Shown: piece by piece, positions 24,132 through 33,824 of the stretch
Numbering within the stretch: the stretch's first letter is position 1
How the letters are laid out: each line of letters opens with the position of its first letter
Assembly: GCF_023954335.1 (NCBI RefSeq)
Contig: NZ_JAMLIE010000001.1
Coordinates: forward strand, 1,798,001 to 1,862,000
Source of the DNA: Aquamicrobium sp.
GTDB lineage: Bacteria; Pseudomonadota; Alphaproteobacteria; Rhizobiales; Rhizobiaceae
Length of the DNA stretch: 64,000 nucleotides
Direction: 5' to 3'
Translations under genes and position numbers: made by a program
Notes under the pieces: generated by a model
Databases searched by the model: none
Seen by the model: the letters and a program-made list of their open reading frames with translations, nothing else
What the model was told of the DNA's origin: nothing

Positions 24132-24938
24132 GTGCCGTACCCGGTCGTTTCAAAACCTGCCTTCAATAGCCCCGATGGAGCCGACGTGACCGCCGCCCTT
24201 GACAAGAATCCGCTTTCCCGACGCGCGCTGCTGGTCGCAGCGTCGGCGTCCGTCGCTTCGGTGGCCCTCGCGGGCTGCACCACCACCGAGGGCGGCCGCA
24301 GGCCGGGCGAGCGCCAGCCGGCGGAGCCGCCCGCGCCCAGCCTCGGCTCGCCGGCCGCGATGTATGCGGCGGTCAACGATGGCGGCCACGCGATTCCGGC
24401 CGTGCCGTGGGAGAAGATCAACAAGCGCTACCTGCGCCAGATCGTTCCGGACCCGACGGGCGAGGCGCCCGGCACCGTGGTCGTCGATACCGGCAACCAT
24501 TTCCTTTATGTGGTGCAGCGGTTCGGCCGCTCGGTGCGCTACGGCGTCGGCCTCGGCCGCCAGGGTTTCGAATGGTCGGGCAAGGGCGTCATCGAGTGGA
24601 AGCAGCACTGGCCGCGCTGGCATCCGCCGGCAGAGATGATCGAGCGGCAGCCCGAGCTGAAGAAATACGCCACCGAATACGACCCCAAGACCAAGGAATG
24701 GAAGGGCGGCATGGCGCCCGGCGTCAACAACCCGCTCGGCGCGCGCGCGCTTTATATCTACCAGAACGGCAAGGACACGCTCTACCGCCTGCACGGTTCG
24801 CCGGAATGGGCGTCGATCGGCCGGTCGGTGTCCTCGGGCTGCGTGCGCCTGATCAACCAGGACGTGATCGACCTCTACGACCGCGTGTCGGAGAAGTCGC
24901 CGATCGTCGTTACCTCGGGCCTGCGCGTCACCGCCTGA
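24132..24938 (+). CDS. L,D-transpeptidase (YkuD domain), exported
   Basis: GTG 24132 has AGGGGG five bases upstream; 268 residues. An N-terminal RR-containing signal (LSRRALLVAASASVASVALAGCTTTEGG) combines a twin-arginine-like start with a lipobox LAGC, so it is probably a lipoprotein. The YkuD domain runs from about residue 115 with the catalytic signature LHGSPEWASIGRSVSSGCVRL (His and Cys). It makes 3-3 peptidoglycan crosslinks or links outer membrane proteins to peptidoglycan, abundant in Rhizobiales. Its end overlaps the convergent gene by 11 bp. Confidence 0.93.
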   Translation: MPYPVVSKPAFNSPDGADVTAALDKNPLSRRALLVAASASVASVALAGCTTTEGGRRPGERQPAEPPAPSLGSPAAMYAAVNDGGHAIPAVPWEKINKRYLRQIVPDPTGEAPGTVVVDTGNHFLYVVQRFGRSVRYGVGLGRQGFEWSGKGVIEWKQHWPRWHPPAEMIERQPELKKYATEYDPKTKEWKGGMAPGVNNPLGARALYIYQNGKDTLYRLHGSPEWASIGRSVSSGCVRLINQDVIDLYDRVSEKSPIVVTSGLRVTA

Positions 24939-25884
24939 GGCGGCTTTCCGCGTGGGCGGATATGTCTTGAAGGGCGGATAGCAAGCGCGGGTATGTGCGG
25001 GCGAGCCTTCTCAAGAAGGCCGCCGCCTCCGCATCGCGCCCGATCGTCAACGGGTATTGCAACGAACCGATCAACAGGGCTTGCTCGAAGGCAATTTCTG
25101 CCGCGTCGGCTCCGCCAATCCGCGCAAGGCATGTCGCTGCATCGGCAAGCCGCCTCGCACCCACCCGCACGGCGAAGTGGACCAGGTGCCCGCGCGCATC
25201 GTCGCTGCATCCAGCCTCGATCATGCCTGCCAGACGCTCGGCGGCCTCGCTATTGCCAACGGTGCCTTCCGGCACATGCCATGCGTGTTCCATCGACAGC
25301 CACCGTATCGCAGCGGGCAGCGAGGCCCGGATCACGTCATCTTCCCGAACCTCGCGCACGCGGCGAAAACGGGTCCGCATCGTATAGGACTCGCCATAGT
25401 CGATGGTATCCGCTCGCCACGCGATGAGAAAATCATCGAGCGGCAGGGATGCGAAAGGGTAGCCTTGCGGGTCGTGCATCCGCACCCATCCGTCGTCCAC
25501 GGCAAGCACGACGACATAGTGGTCCGCTCCCATTGGACTATCCATGCCGGGCTGATGCCGCAGGTTGCCCATCTCCACGGGGCCGACCCAGACCGGGCCT
25601 TCGGCGAGCGCCGATCCGAGCCGGGCAAGCGCATCCTCCGTGCTGCCGCCCTTGGTGACGGTCGAGGTCCAGCCCATCGCGTCGAGAGCCGTATCGAAAC
25701 CGGCTTCAGGGGTCCATCCATAGGGACCGAAGAACGGCAGGGCGCCGCCCAAAAGCTGCATGCCGAAAGGGCTGCTGGTGGCGAACTCGATGACTGCTGT
25801 CGACGGCGCATCCCTGCCAAGCATCATCGCGAAAGAATTCGCGTAGCAGTATGGCCCGGAGCCGATATAGGGAACATGCTTCAT
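24928..25884 (-). CDS. BtrH-like / C39-like cysteine-protease-fold protein
   Basis: ATG 25884 has GGAGG six bases upstream; 318 residues. The N-terminal half (YIGSGPYCYANSFAMMLG, then ADHYVVVLAVDDGWVRMHDPQGYP) has the Cys and His-Asp layout of the BtrH N-terminal domain, related to C39 peptidases, which act as acyltransferases or proteases in natural product pathways. The C-terminal ~130 residues are Ala/Arg-rich helices. No biosynthetic partners are nearby, so the substrate is unknown. Confidence 0.7.
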   Translation of the reverse strand: MKHVPYIGSGPYCYANSFAMMLGRDAPSTAVIEFATSSPFGMQLLGGALPFFGPYGWTPEAGFDTALDAMGWTSTVTKGGSTEDALARLGSALAEGPVWVGPVEMGNLRHQPGMDSPMGADHYVVVLAVDDGWVRMHDPQGYPFASLPLDDFLIAWRADTIDYGESYTMRTRFRRVREVREDDVIRASLPAAIRWLSMEHAWHVPEGTVGNSEAAERLAGMIEAGCSDDARGHLVHFAVRVGARRLADAATCLARIGGADAAEIAFEQALLIGSLQYPLTIGRDAEAAAFLRRLARTYPRLLSALQDISAHAESRLRR

Positions 25885-26016
25885 GAGATTGCCTCCGACA
25901 TGAATGCGAGAGGCACGACAAGAGCGGCATTTTCTCAAAAATTGTCAACGGTCGTCGCGGGATTCCCGAAGCCGCAGCAAGAACGACTGCACGGCATCGG
26001 CACTCGCATACGGCCG

Positions 26017-27621
26017 CTATCTCTTCCGCAGGCTGCCCAGAATCCCGCGCACCAGCTCGCGGCCGAGGGTCGAGCCGACGGTGCGGACTATCGACTTGAT
26101 CGCGGTCTCGGTGACGCTCTGGCGCTGGCGGCCGCTGCTGCGCGTCGGTGCGCGGCGCGGGGCTTGCCGGCTGCCGCCGCCGTCGAAGTCGGGGAGGGTC
26201 CAGCCGGAGCCGGAGTCCGAGCCGGCGCGCCGGTCGCCCTGCCGCCCGTTGCGCTGGCGCTCCTTGTCCTCCTGCGCGCGGCGGTCGTCGTCCTCCTTGG
26301 CCTTCGCCGCTTCCTCGGCCCGCTTCTGGAGGATCTCGTAGGCGGATTCACGGTCGACCGTCTCGTCATACTGGCCGGCGACGGGGCTGAGGCCCATCAC
26401 CGTCTTGCGCTCCTCCGGCGTCACCGGGCCCATGCGCGCCGAGGGCGGGCGGATCAACGTGCGCTCGACCATCGAGGGAATGCCCTTCTCCTGCAAGGTC
26501 GAGACCAGCGCCTCGCCGGTGCCGAGCTGGGTGATGGCGGTGGCGCAGTCGAAGTCGGGGTTGGGACGGAAGGTGTCTGCCGCCGTCTTCACCGCCTTCT
26601 GCTCGCGCGGCGTATAGGCGCGCAGCGCGTGCTGGATGCGGTTGCCGAGCTGCGCGAGCACCGTTTCCGGCACGTCGAGCGGGTTCTGGGTGACGAAATA
26701 GACGCCGACGCCCTTGGAGCGGATCAGCCGCACCACCTGCTCGACGCGTTCGAGAAGCGCGCGCGGCGCCTCGTTGAACAGGAGATGCGCCTCGTCGAAG
26801 AAGAAGACGAGCTTCGGCTTGTCCGGGTCGCCGACCTCGGGCAATTCCTCGAACAGCTCGGACAGGAGCCACAAGAGGAAGGTGGCGTAGAGGCGCGGGC
26901 TGCTCATCAACTTGTCGGCGGCCAGCACGTTGATCGCCCCGCGCCCGTCGCGCGTCGTGCGCATCAGGTCGGCGATCTTGAGCGCCGGCTCGCCGAAGAA
27001 ATTGTCGCCGCCCTGTTGCTCCAGCACGAGGAGCTGGCGCTGGATCGCGCCGACCGACTGGCGCGAGACGTTGCCGTAGCGCGCGCCGATCTCCTGCGCC
27101 CGCTCGGCCATGTTGGCCAGCATCGCCTGAAGGTCCTTCATGTCGAGAAGCAGCAGCCCTTCCTCGTCGGCGATGCGGAAGGCGATGTTGAGCACGCCTT
27201 CCTGCGCTTCCGACAGGTTCATCAGCCGCGACAGGAGCAGCGGGCCCATCTCCGACACGGTGGCGCGGATCGGGTGGCCCTGCTCGCCAAACAGGTCCCA
27301 GAAGATGACCGGGAACTCGGCGAACTCGTAAGGGTCGAGTCTGATGGTCTCGGCGCGCTTCAGGAGGAAATCCTTGGCCTCGCCCATCATCGAGATGCCG
27401 GCGAGATCACCCTTGATGTCGGCGCAGAACACCGGCACGCCGGCGCTGGAGAAGCCCTCGGCGAGGATCTGCAGCGTCACCGTCTTGCCGGTGCCGGTCG
27501 CGCCGGTGACGATGCCGTGGCGGTTGGCGAATTTCAGCAGCAGCTCTTCCGCCTTCTGGTAGCTGTCGTCCGGCTTGCGGCTCGCCCCGAGGAAAAGGGC
27601 GCTTTGCTGCTGATCCCACAT
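26017..27621 (-). CDS. HerA/YjgR-type ATPase (DUF853)
   Basis: ATG 27621 gives 534 residues (MWDQQQSALFLGASRKPDDSYQ...). Walker A is in GIVTGATGTGKTVTLQILAEGF; Walker B is LVFFFDEAHLLFNEAP; GVYFVTQNPLDVPETVLAQLGNRIQHALRAYTPREQKA carries the sensor and arginine-finger region. The C-terminal ~130 residues are a low-complexity Arg/Asp/Gly linker ending in a helix (VGSTLGRELVRGILGSLRKR). Family members are FtsK-HerA ATPases, function unproven in bacteria of this group. Single gene. Confidence 0.9.
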   Translation of the reverse strand: MWDQQQSALFLGASRKPDDSYQKAEELLLKFANRHGIVTGATGTGKTVTLQILAEGFSSAGVPVFCADIKGDLAGISMMGEAKDFLLKRAETIRLDPYEFAEFPVIFWDLFGEQGHPIRATVSEMGPLLLSRLMNLSEAQEGVLNIAFRIADEEGLLLLDMKDLQAMLANMAERAQEIGARYGNVSRQSVGAIQRQLLVLEQQGGDNFFGEPALKIADLMRTTRDGRGAINVLAADKLMSSPRLYATFLLWLLSELFEELPEVGDPDKPKLVFFFDEAHLLFNEAPRALLERVEQVVRLIRSKGVGVYFVTQNPLDVPETVLAQLGNRIQHALRAYTPREQKAVKTAADTFRPNPDFDCATAITQLGTGEALVSTLQEKGIPSMVERTLIRPPSARMGPVTPEERKTVMGLSPVAGQYDETVDRESAYEILQKRAEEAAKAKEDDDRRAQEDKERQRNGRQGDRRAGSDSGSGWTLPDFDGGGSRQAPRRAPTRSSGRQRQSVTETAIKSIVRTVGSTLGRELVRGILGSLRKR

Positions 27622-27848
27622 CTGTCGTCTCCGATCCTGTCCGGATGCCGGTATAGCCAGCGCGCTTGCCTCTGCCAATGCGCGTCGCGCAAGGGAAGCC
27701 GTTGCCGAATGAACACACGAGGAATGAATCGGTCCGGCAGGGGCGCCAATCGGCCCATGCTGCATTGCAGGGCTGTTCTTGCGACCCTATCTTGCCGGGC
27801 GAGTGTTGCCCTGGATTCTTCTGCGTCCGGGCACGCACGGGAGAAGAC

Positions 27849-29243
27849 ATGGAAGCGGCGATCATCAGCACCGGCAGTTTCGCGCCGATCGGCCGTTCCC
27901 AGTGGCTCGAATCGTCGAGGACGGGCGCGCCGCTGTCGCCGTCCTATGCCGATCTCCAGTTCGAGAAGCTGCGCCAGAACGGCTCGGAAAGCGCGGTCGA
28001 CGCGCATCCGGGCGCGGCATGGACGATCGTGCAGCGGGTCGACGACATCGACGCGCGCCGGGCGAACCACCAGGCGCAGGACGACGTCGCGCAGGGCGCG
28101 ACGGGCCTCGCGATCATCTTCCAGGACGCGCCCAACGCCTTCGGCTACGGCCTGCCGGCGAAGCCCGAGGCGCTCGCCGCCGCGCTTCATCACATCCCGC
28201 TCGACCAGGTCTATCTGCGCATCGATGCCCATCCGGCGAGCCGCGCCTCCGTCGACTGGCTGATCGAGCTGATGCGTCGGCGCAAGATCGATCTCGAGCG
28301 CATCAGCCTGTCCTTCGGCATCGACCCGGCGGCGATCTTCGCCGGAACCGGCGCGCTGCGCATGTCGATCAAGGCGCTTCACGCCTCCATGCCGCAATCG
28401 CTCGCCCATTTCTTCGCCATGGGCATCCCGGCGGTGCTGCTCGAGGCCGACGGGCGCCTCGTCCACAATGCCGGCGGCACCGAGGCGCAGGAGCTCGGCG
28501 TCATGCTGGCCTCGGCCGTGTCTCACCTGCGCATGTTCCAGGAGGCGCGCCAGCCGCTAGTCTACGCCGCGCCGCATATCGGCTTCGCGCTCGCCGTCGA
28601 CCAGAACCAGTTCCTGTCGGTCGCCAAGCTGCGAGCCCTGCGGCGCCTGTGGGCGAAGGTGCAGGAAATCTGCGCCATTCCGCCCATCCAGGCCAAGATC
28701 CACGCCGAGACGTCGTGGCGGATGCTGGGCGCGCGCGATCTCGACACCAACGTGCTGCGCACCGCGCTCGCCGCCTTCGCCGCCGCCGCCGGCGGCGCCG
28801 ACACGATCAGCGTCCTGCCGCACACGCTGCCCTGCGGCCTGCCCGAGGAGCGGGCGCGGCGGGTGGCGCGCAACGCGCAGCTCGTGCTCGCCGACGAGAC
28901 GCACCTGTCCTTCCTCGGCAGTCCTTCGGCCGTCTCGGAGGAGCTCGACATCCTCGCCGCTTCGCTGTGCGAGGCGGCGTGGGAGGAGTTCCGGCAGATC
29001 GAGGCAGAGGGCGGGCTGCTGGCCAGCCTCGCCGCCGGCCATGTCCAGCGGCGGATCGCCGAGACACGGGCGTTGCGGCTGGAGCGGATGCGCGAGGAAC
29101 CGCGCCGCGTCGCCGACGAGGCCGGCGAGGCTCCGGCCGTGATCGTGCCGGCCGCGCAGCGGCGCGAACCCTCGCCGGAAGGCGTGGTGTTCTGCGAAAG
29201 GCTGCCGGCGATCCGGTTCGACGAGATGCTGGGCGAGGGCTAG
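27849..29243 (+). CDS. Methylmalonyl-CoA mutase small-subunit-like protein
   Basis: ATG 27849 gives 464 residues with a mutase TIM-barrel (WTIVQRVDDIDARRANHQAQDDVAQGATGLAIIF, SFGIDPAAIFAGTGALR, GGADTISVLPHT) but no C-terminal B12-binding domain with DxHxxG. That fits the non-catalytic small subunit or the divergent rhizobial 'methylmalonyl-CoA mutase family' protein. Partner large subunit is not in the window. Possible role in propionyl-CoA metabolism; pairing is unproven. Confidence 0.75.
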   Translation: MEAAIISTGSFAPIGRSQWLESSRTGAPLSPSYADLQFEKLRQNGSESAVDAHPGAAWTIVQRVDDIDARRANHQAQDDVAQGATGLAIIFQDAPNAFGYGLPAKPEALAAALHHIPLDQVYLRIDAHPASRASVDWLIELMRRRKIDLERISLSFGIDPAAIFAGTGALRMSIKALHASMPQSLAHFFAMGIPAVLLEADGRLVHNAGGTEAQELGVMLASAVSHLRMFQEARQPLVYAAPHIGFALAVDQNQFLSVAKLRALRRLWAKVQEICAIPPIQAKIHAETSWRMLGARDLDTNVLRTALAAFAAAAGGADTISVLPHTLPCGLPEERARRVARNAQLVLADETHLSFLGSPSAVSEELDILAASLCEAAWEEFRQIEAEGGLLASLAAGHVQRRIAETRALRLERMREEPRRVADEAGEAPAVIVPAAQRREPSPEGVVFCERLPAIRFDEMLGEG

Positions 29244-29307
29244 AGCAGCGGGCGTTCCGGCGAACGCTGCTTCCGCTGCTCCAGCTTCTTTTCCTAGCCG
29301 CATTTAT

Positions 29308-29345
29308 GCGACGCGAGACGATTCCGTCTGACTGCAAAATGCTCT
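29308..29345. repeat. Dispersed short repeat, copy 2
   Basis: Second copy of the motif at 16783-16818 (GCGACGC, CGATTCCGTCTG, CTGCAA, GCTCT shared), again after a gene 3' end. Confidence 0.6.
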
Positions 29346-29452
29346 AAGCCCACCCTTTCCGCCGGCCGCCGCGCCGGCGTCTCCCGCCTCGTTTCTCCTC
29401 GTGGCATGCGACGTGCTTCGCTTCCTGCGGACCGCAGGGAGTTGTGCCGAAA

Positions 29453-30838
29453 ATGAACAGACGCAGCCTGATCGCTTCCGCGCTCGGCCTTGTCGCCGGC
29501 GGGGCCGCATCACGCCCGGCCGCCGCGCAGCCGCTGGCGGACCTGACCGTGACGGCGGCGATCCGCGGCTCGATCGATGCCTCCGAGTTCGGTATCTGGC
29601 CCGACGCGCTCGACGACCAGAGCCGCGCCTTCCGCCGGATGCTGGACAAGGCGGCCGAGCGCGACGCGCCGGTGTTCCTGCCGCCGGGCAATTACGTCGT
29701 GTCGAACATTCGCCTGCCGCGCAACGTCAGGCTCGCCGGCATTCCGGGCGCGAGCCGCATCATCTACAGCGGCGACGGCTATCTGTTCGCGGCCGAGGAC
29801 GCGGCGACGATCGACCTTTCCGGCCTGATCTTCGACGGCGCCAACCGCCCGCTGGGCGCCGAGGCGCAGGCGCTGGTCGAGATGCGCCGGGTCGAGGCCT
29901 TCACCATGGATCGCTGCGAGGTGATCGGCAGCGGCGGCTCTGGCGTCGCGCTGGAGCGCGTGTCGGGCCGCGTTGAACGCTCGACCATTGCGGGCGCCGC
30001 CGCCTACGGCCTTTATTGTGTCGAGGCGGGACAGATGCAGATATCCGGCAACAGCGTGCGCGACTGCGGCGAGGGCGGCATCCTCGTCCACCGCTGGCAG
30101 AAGGCCGGCGACGGCTCGCTGGTCAGCGGCAACCGCATCGAGCGCATCGGCGCCAGAAGCGGCGGCACCGGGCAGTACGGCAACGGCATCAACATCTTCC
30201 GCGCCGGCAACGTCATCGTTTCCAACAACCACATCGCCGATTGCGCCTTCTCGGCCGTGCGCGCCAACAGCGCCGACAACGTGCAGATCCTCGGCAACCA
30301 GTGCCTGCGCTCGGGCGAGACGGCGATCTATTCCGAATTCGCCTTCGAGGGGGCGGTGGTGTCGTCCAACCTGGTCGACGGCGCGGCCAACGGCATCTCG
30401 CTCGTCAATCTCGATCAGGGCGGCCGGCTCGCCGCCTGCACCGGCAACGTCGTGCGCAATCTTGTCGATCGCCCGCCTTACGAGCCTTACTTTCCGGACG
30501 TGACCGCCGCCTTCGGCACCGGCATTTCGGTAGAGGCCGACGCGGCGCTGACCGGCAACGTCGTCGAGGGCGCGCCGCGCTACGGGTTCCTGATCGGCTG
30601 GGGGCCGTTCCTGCGCAACGTCACTGCCACCGGCAACGTCGTGCGCGCCTCGCGCGAGGGCTTTGCGGTGTCTGTGGTCGAGGGCGCGGGCTCGGTTATC
30701 ATCGCCGACAACGTCATCGACGGGGCGGAGCGCGCGGTCGTCGGCTATCGCTGGCTCGACGCCGCCACCGGCGACCTCGCGGCGGGCGACGGCGGCAATT
30801 TCCGCCATTTGCGGGTCGAGAAGAACCTCGTCAGTTGA
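29453..30838 (+). CDS. Tat-exported right-handed beta-helix repeat protein (TIGR03808 type)
   Basis: ATG 29453 begins MNRRSLIASALGLVAGGAASRPAAAQP, a twin-arginine signal peptide. The 461-residue body is built from imperfect 20-25-residue repeats of the parallel beta-helix type (for example GNSVRDCGEGGILVHRW, GNRIERIG, NNHIADCAFSAVRANS, GNQCLRSGETAIYSEF, GNVVRNL). This matches what I know as TIGR03808, a Tat-translocated repetitive protein restricted to Rhizobiales, with pectate-lyase-like fold and unknown substrate. Its end overlaps the convergent asparaginase gene by 8 bp. Confidence 0.9.
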   Translation: MNRRSLIASALGLVAGGAASRPAAAQPLADLTVTAAIRGSIDASEFGIWPDALDDQSRAFRRMLDKAAERDAPVFLPPGNYVVSNIRLPRNVRLAGIPGASRIIYSGDGYLFAAEDAATIDLSGLIFDGANRPLGAEAQALVEMRRVEAFTMDRCEVIGSGGSGVALERVSGRVERSTIAGAAAYGLYCVEAGQMQISGNSVRDCGEGGILVHRWQKAGDGSLVSGNRIERIGARSGGTGQYGNGINIFRAGNVIVSNNHIADCAFSAVRANSADNVQILGNQCLRSGETAIYSEFAFEGAVVSSNLVDGAANGISLVNLDQGGRLAACTGNVVRNLVDRPPYEPYFPDVTAAFGTGISVEADAALTGNVVEGAPRYGFLIGWGPFLRNVTATGNVVRASREGFAVSVVEGAGSVIIADNVIDGAERAVVGYRWLDAATGDLAAGDGGNFRHLRVEKNLVS

Positions 30839-31835
30839 GTGGTTCCGCCGGCCTGAGCGCACCGACCTCGATGCCGTTCCAGTTCTTGAGGACGGGACGG
30901 GCCATTTCGCCCATCGTCGCCGAAAGGCCGGGATCGCTTGCCAGCAGTTTTTGCAGGACGGCGGCGACCGCCACCTCGGCGGCGCGGGCCGCGCCGTCGT
31001 CGCATCTCAGCGCGATGCCGAGGCCGAGCTCCGGCACCGCACCGCAATAGACGCCTTCCGCGCCGACCTTGACCATGACGCGCCCGCCCGCCGCGCGCAT
31101 CAGCCGCGTGTCGAGCCGGTCTGTGCCGGCGACAAGGAAGGGCTCGGCCATGCAGGCCTCGATGAGCCGCCGCGCCGCCGTCGCACGGGCGGGGGCGAGG
31201 CCGGTGCCCGTCGCCATGCGGGCGAAGCCGTGGGCGAGGTTTTTCAGCGGCACGGCATAGGTGGGGATCGAGCAGCCATCGGTGCCGCAGGCGGACACCG
31301 CGTGCGCCGCCCCGGTCACTCCCTCCATGGCGTCGCGCACCGCCTCCTGCGCGCCGTGGCTTGCCGCGACATAACCGCGATGGTCGAGGCCGGCGTGGCG
31401 GCAGGTGCAGAGGAAGCCGGCATGCTTGCCCGAGCAGTTGTTGTGGAGAGGCGAGGGGGTCTTGCCGGCAGCGGCGAGGTCGAGCGCGGCTTCCTGCCGC
31501 GTCGGCCAATGCGCGCCGCATTCGAGCGCGTCCTGGTCGAGCCCGGCTTTCGCCAGCATGGCGGCGGCGAGCGCGGCGTGCTCGGTCTCGCCCGAATGGG
31601 AGGCGCAAGCCAGCGCCAGCTCGCGCTGGCCGAAGCCGTAGGCGTCGGCCGCGCCGGATTCGACGAGCGGCAGCGCCTGGATCGCCTTCACCGCCGAGCG
31701 CGGGAAAACCGGGCGCTCGACGTCGCCGAGGACAAGCACGGGCGTGCCGTCGCCGTCGACCACCGCGACCGCGCCGCGATGGCGGCTTTCGACCGTGCCG
31801 CCGCGCAGCACCTCAACCAGAACCGGGTTTGCCAT
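30831..31835 (-). CDS. Asparaginase, rhizobial ReAV type (Asparaginase_II)
   Basis: ATG 31835 after AGAGGA; 334 residues. Features of the Rhizobium etli ReAV family: VFPRSAVKAIQALPLVESGAADAYGF with the nucleophile motif S-x-x-K, ACASHSGETEHAALAAAMLAKAG, LHNNCSGKHAGFLCTC (with the paired Cys/Lys zinc region), and CGTDGCSIPTYAVPLKNLAHGFARMA. It hydrolyses L-asparagine to aspartate and ammonia. It is followed upstream by an SDR and a thiolase reading the same way, with short gaps, possibly one operon. Confidence 0.9.
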   Translation of the reverse strand: MANPVLVEVLRGGTVESRHRGAVAVVDGDGTPVLVLGDVERPVFPRSAVKAIQALPLVESGAADAYGFGQRELALACASHSGETEHAALAAAMLAKAGLDQDALECGAHWPTRQEAALDLAAAGKTPSPLHNNCSGKHAGFLCTCRHAGLDHRGYVAASHGAQEAVRDAMEGVTGAAHAVSACGTDGCSIPTYAVPLKNLAHGFARMATGTGLAPARATAARRLIEACMAEPFLVAGTDRLDTRLMRAAGGRVMVKVGAEGVYCGAVPELGLGIALRCDDGAARAAEVAVAAVLQKLLASDPGLSATMGEMARPVLKNWNGIEVGALRPAEPLN

Positions 31836-31906
31836 GACATCCTCTGCCGAACGATGGGATCGGCATAGCCGGGCGCGCGGGCGGATGCAAAGCCTATCGC
31901 GGCGAC

Positions 31907-32650
31907 CTATCGCGGATCGGATCGCATCAGGCCGGCGGCCATGAAGCCTCCGTCGACGGCGAGCGTCTGGCCGGTGATATAGCTGGCGGTCGGCGAGAGC
32001 AGGAAGGCGATCGCGGCCGCCACCTCGTCCGGCTCGCCACAGCGCCCCTGCGGCACGCGCTCCAGCCAACGGCGGCGGGTTTCCTCGCCGGCACGCGCTG
32101 CGTCGGTGTCGAGCGGGCCGTGCGCAATGAGGTTGACCCGCACGTCGCGCGGGGCGAGCTCCAGCGCCAGCACTTCAGAGACCAGCTTGAGCCCGGTCTT
32201 CGACGCGCCGTAGGCGAGAAGGCCGTGGCTGGCACGCAGGCCGGAGACGGAGGCGACATTGACGATGGACAGCGCGTCGCCCATGCGCTCCACCGCCGCT
32301 TTCGCCACCGTGAAGGCGGCGACGAGATTGGCGTCGAGCACCTGCCGCAGCAGCTCGACGCCGGTTTCCATCGCCGGCAGGTCGCAATACGCGCCGCCGG
32401 CGTTGACGAGGCCGCCGAGCGGGCCGAGCGCGTCGACAGCCTGATCGAACGTGTCGGCGATCTCGTCTTCGTCGGTCGGGTCGGCGAAGAGGAAGATGGC
32501 GTTCTCGCCGGCCAGCATATCCTCGGCCGACGCAAGGGCCTCGCGGTTCGTGTCGAGGATGGCGACGGGCCAGCCATCATCGAGGAGCCATTCGACAGCG
32601 GCGAGGCCGATGCCGGAAGCGCCTCCGGTGACGATGGCGGATGGCTTCAT
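31907..32650 (-). CDS. Short-chain dehydrogenase/reductase
   Basis: 247 residues. Classical SDR marks: TGGASGIG nucleotide loop (TVTGG-type start MKPSAIVTGGASGIGLAA), NAGG in LVNAGGAY, catalytic Ser (VNVASVSG), YGASK with Tyr and Lys, and ITGQTLAVDGGFMAAG at the end. Asp in AILDTNRE favours NAD. Seven bp separate it from the upstream thiolase gene, so the two likely act in one fatty- or aromatic-acid degradation route. Confidence 0.9.
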   Translation of the reverse strand: MKPSAIVTGGASGIGLAAVEWLLDDGWPVAILDTNREALASAEDMLAGENAIFLFADPTDEDEIADTFDQAVDALGPLGGLVNAGGAYCDLPAMETGVELLRQVLDANLVAAFTVAKAAVERMGDALSIVNVASVSGLRASHGLLAYGASKTGLKLVSEVLALELAPRDVRVNLIAHGPLDTDAARAGEETRRRWLERVPQGRCGEPDEVAAAIAFLLSPTASYITGQTLAVDGGFMAAGLMRSDPR

Positions 32651-32657
32651 GCCGCTC

Positions 32658-33824
32658 CTATTTGATCCGTTCGAGAATCGACACGTAGTTGGCGACGGCC
32701 GCGCCGCCCATGTTGAAGACGCCGCCGAGCTTGGCGCCCTCGACCTGGATGCCGCCGGCCTCGCCGGCGAGCTGCATGGCGGAGAGGACATGCATGGAAA
32801 CGCCGGTGGCGCCGATGGGATGGCCCTTGGCCTTGAGGCCGCCGGAAGGATTGACCGGCAGGCGGCCGCCCTTCTGCGTCTGGCCTTCCAGCGCGACCTT
32901 CGCGCCCTCGCCACGCTTCGCCAACCCCATCGCCTCGTACTCGATCAGCTCGGCGATGGTGAAGCAGTCATGCGTCTCGACGAAGGAAAGGTCGTCGAGC
33001 GTGACGCCGGCGTTCTTCAGCGCGCGGCCCCATGCTTCCTCGCAGCCGTCGAACAGCAGGATGTCGCGCTTCGACATCGGCAGGAAGTCCTGCACATGCT
33101 CGTTGGCGCGGAAGGCGATGGCGCGGCGCATGCCGAGCGCGGTCCGCGTATCGGCGAGGACGATGGCGGCGGCGCCGTCGGAGACCAGCGAGCAGTCGGT
33201 GCGCTTCAGCGGGCCGGCGACGAACGGGTTCTTCTCGCTCTCGTTGCGGCAGAACTCGTAGCCGAAATCCTTGCGCATCTGGGCGTAGGGGTTCTCGACG
33301 CCGTTCTTGTGGTTCTTGGCCGCGATATAGGCCAGCGCGTCCGACTGGTCGCCGTGGCGCTGGAAATAGGCGGCGGCGATCTTGCCGAAGACGCCGGCGA
33401 AGCCGGCCGGCGTGTCGCCGTCTTCCGGCAGGTAGGACGCCTTGAGGAGGTTCTCGCCGATCTGCGGGCCGGGCGTCGTCGTCATCTGCTCGACGCCGAC
33501 GACCAGCACCACGCGCGCGGCGTTGGCATCGATGGCGCGGATGCCCTGGCGCACGGCGGCCGAGCCGGTGGCGCACGCGTTTTCCACGCGCGTCGCCGGC
33601 TTGAAGCGCAGGCGGTCATCGGCCTGGAGCACGAGGCTGGCGGTGAAATCCTGGGCCGAGAAGCCGGCGTTGAAGTGGCCGAGCACGATCTCGTCGACCG
33701 CGTCGGGGCCGATGCCGGCATGGTCGAGCGCTTGCGTCGCCACCTTGACGATCAGGCTCTCGACGGTCTCGTCGGCCAGCTTTCCGAACGGCGTATGCGC
33801 CCATCCCACGATGCAAGCGGTCAT
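32658..33824 (-). CDS. Thiolase / acetyl-CoA acetyltransferase, SCP-x type
   Basis: ATG 33824 gives 388 residues. Thiolase marks: acyl-accepting Cys in VENACATGSAAVRQG, His in FVETHDCFTIAELIEYEAMG (the SCP-x-type variant) and GGLKAKGHPIGATGVSM. It splits 3-ketoacyl-CoA, or condenses acetyl-CoA. First gene of the leftward thiolase-SDR(-asparaginase) group. Confidence 0.9.
   Translation of the reverse strand: MTACIVGWAHTPFGKLADETVESLIVKVATQALDHAGIGPDAVDEIVLGHFNAGFSAQDFTASLVLQADDRLRFKPATRVENACATGSAAVRQGIRAIDANAARVVLVVGVEQMTTTPGPQIGENLLKASYLPEDGDTPAGFAGVFGKIAAAYFQRHGDQSDALAYIAAKNHKNGVENPYAQMRKDFGYEFCRNESEKNPFVAGPLKRTDCSLVSDGAAAIVLADTRTALGMRRAIAFRANEHVQDFLPMSKRDILLFDGCEEAWGRALKNAGVTLDDLSFVETHDCFTIAELIEYEAMGLAKRGEGAKVALEGQTQKGGRLPVNPSGGLKAKGHPIGATGVSMHVLSAMQLAGEAGGIQVEGAKLGGVFNMGGAAVANYVSILERIK

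Noticed and set aside
25057..28263. Rightward open frame of about 1068 codons
   Set aside because: It runs antisense to the BtrH-like and HerA-like genes and partly overlaps the mutase-like gene in another frame; no domain, no ribosome site.
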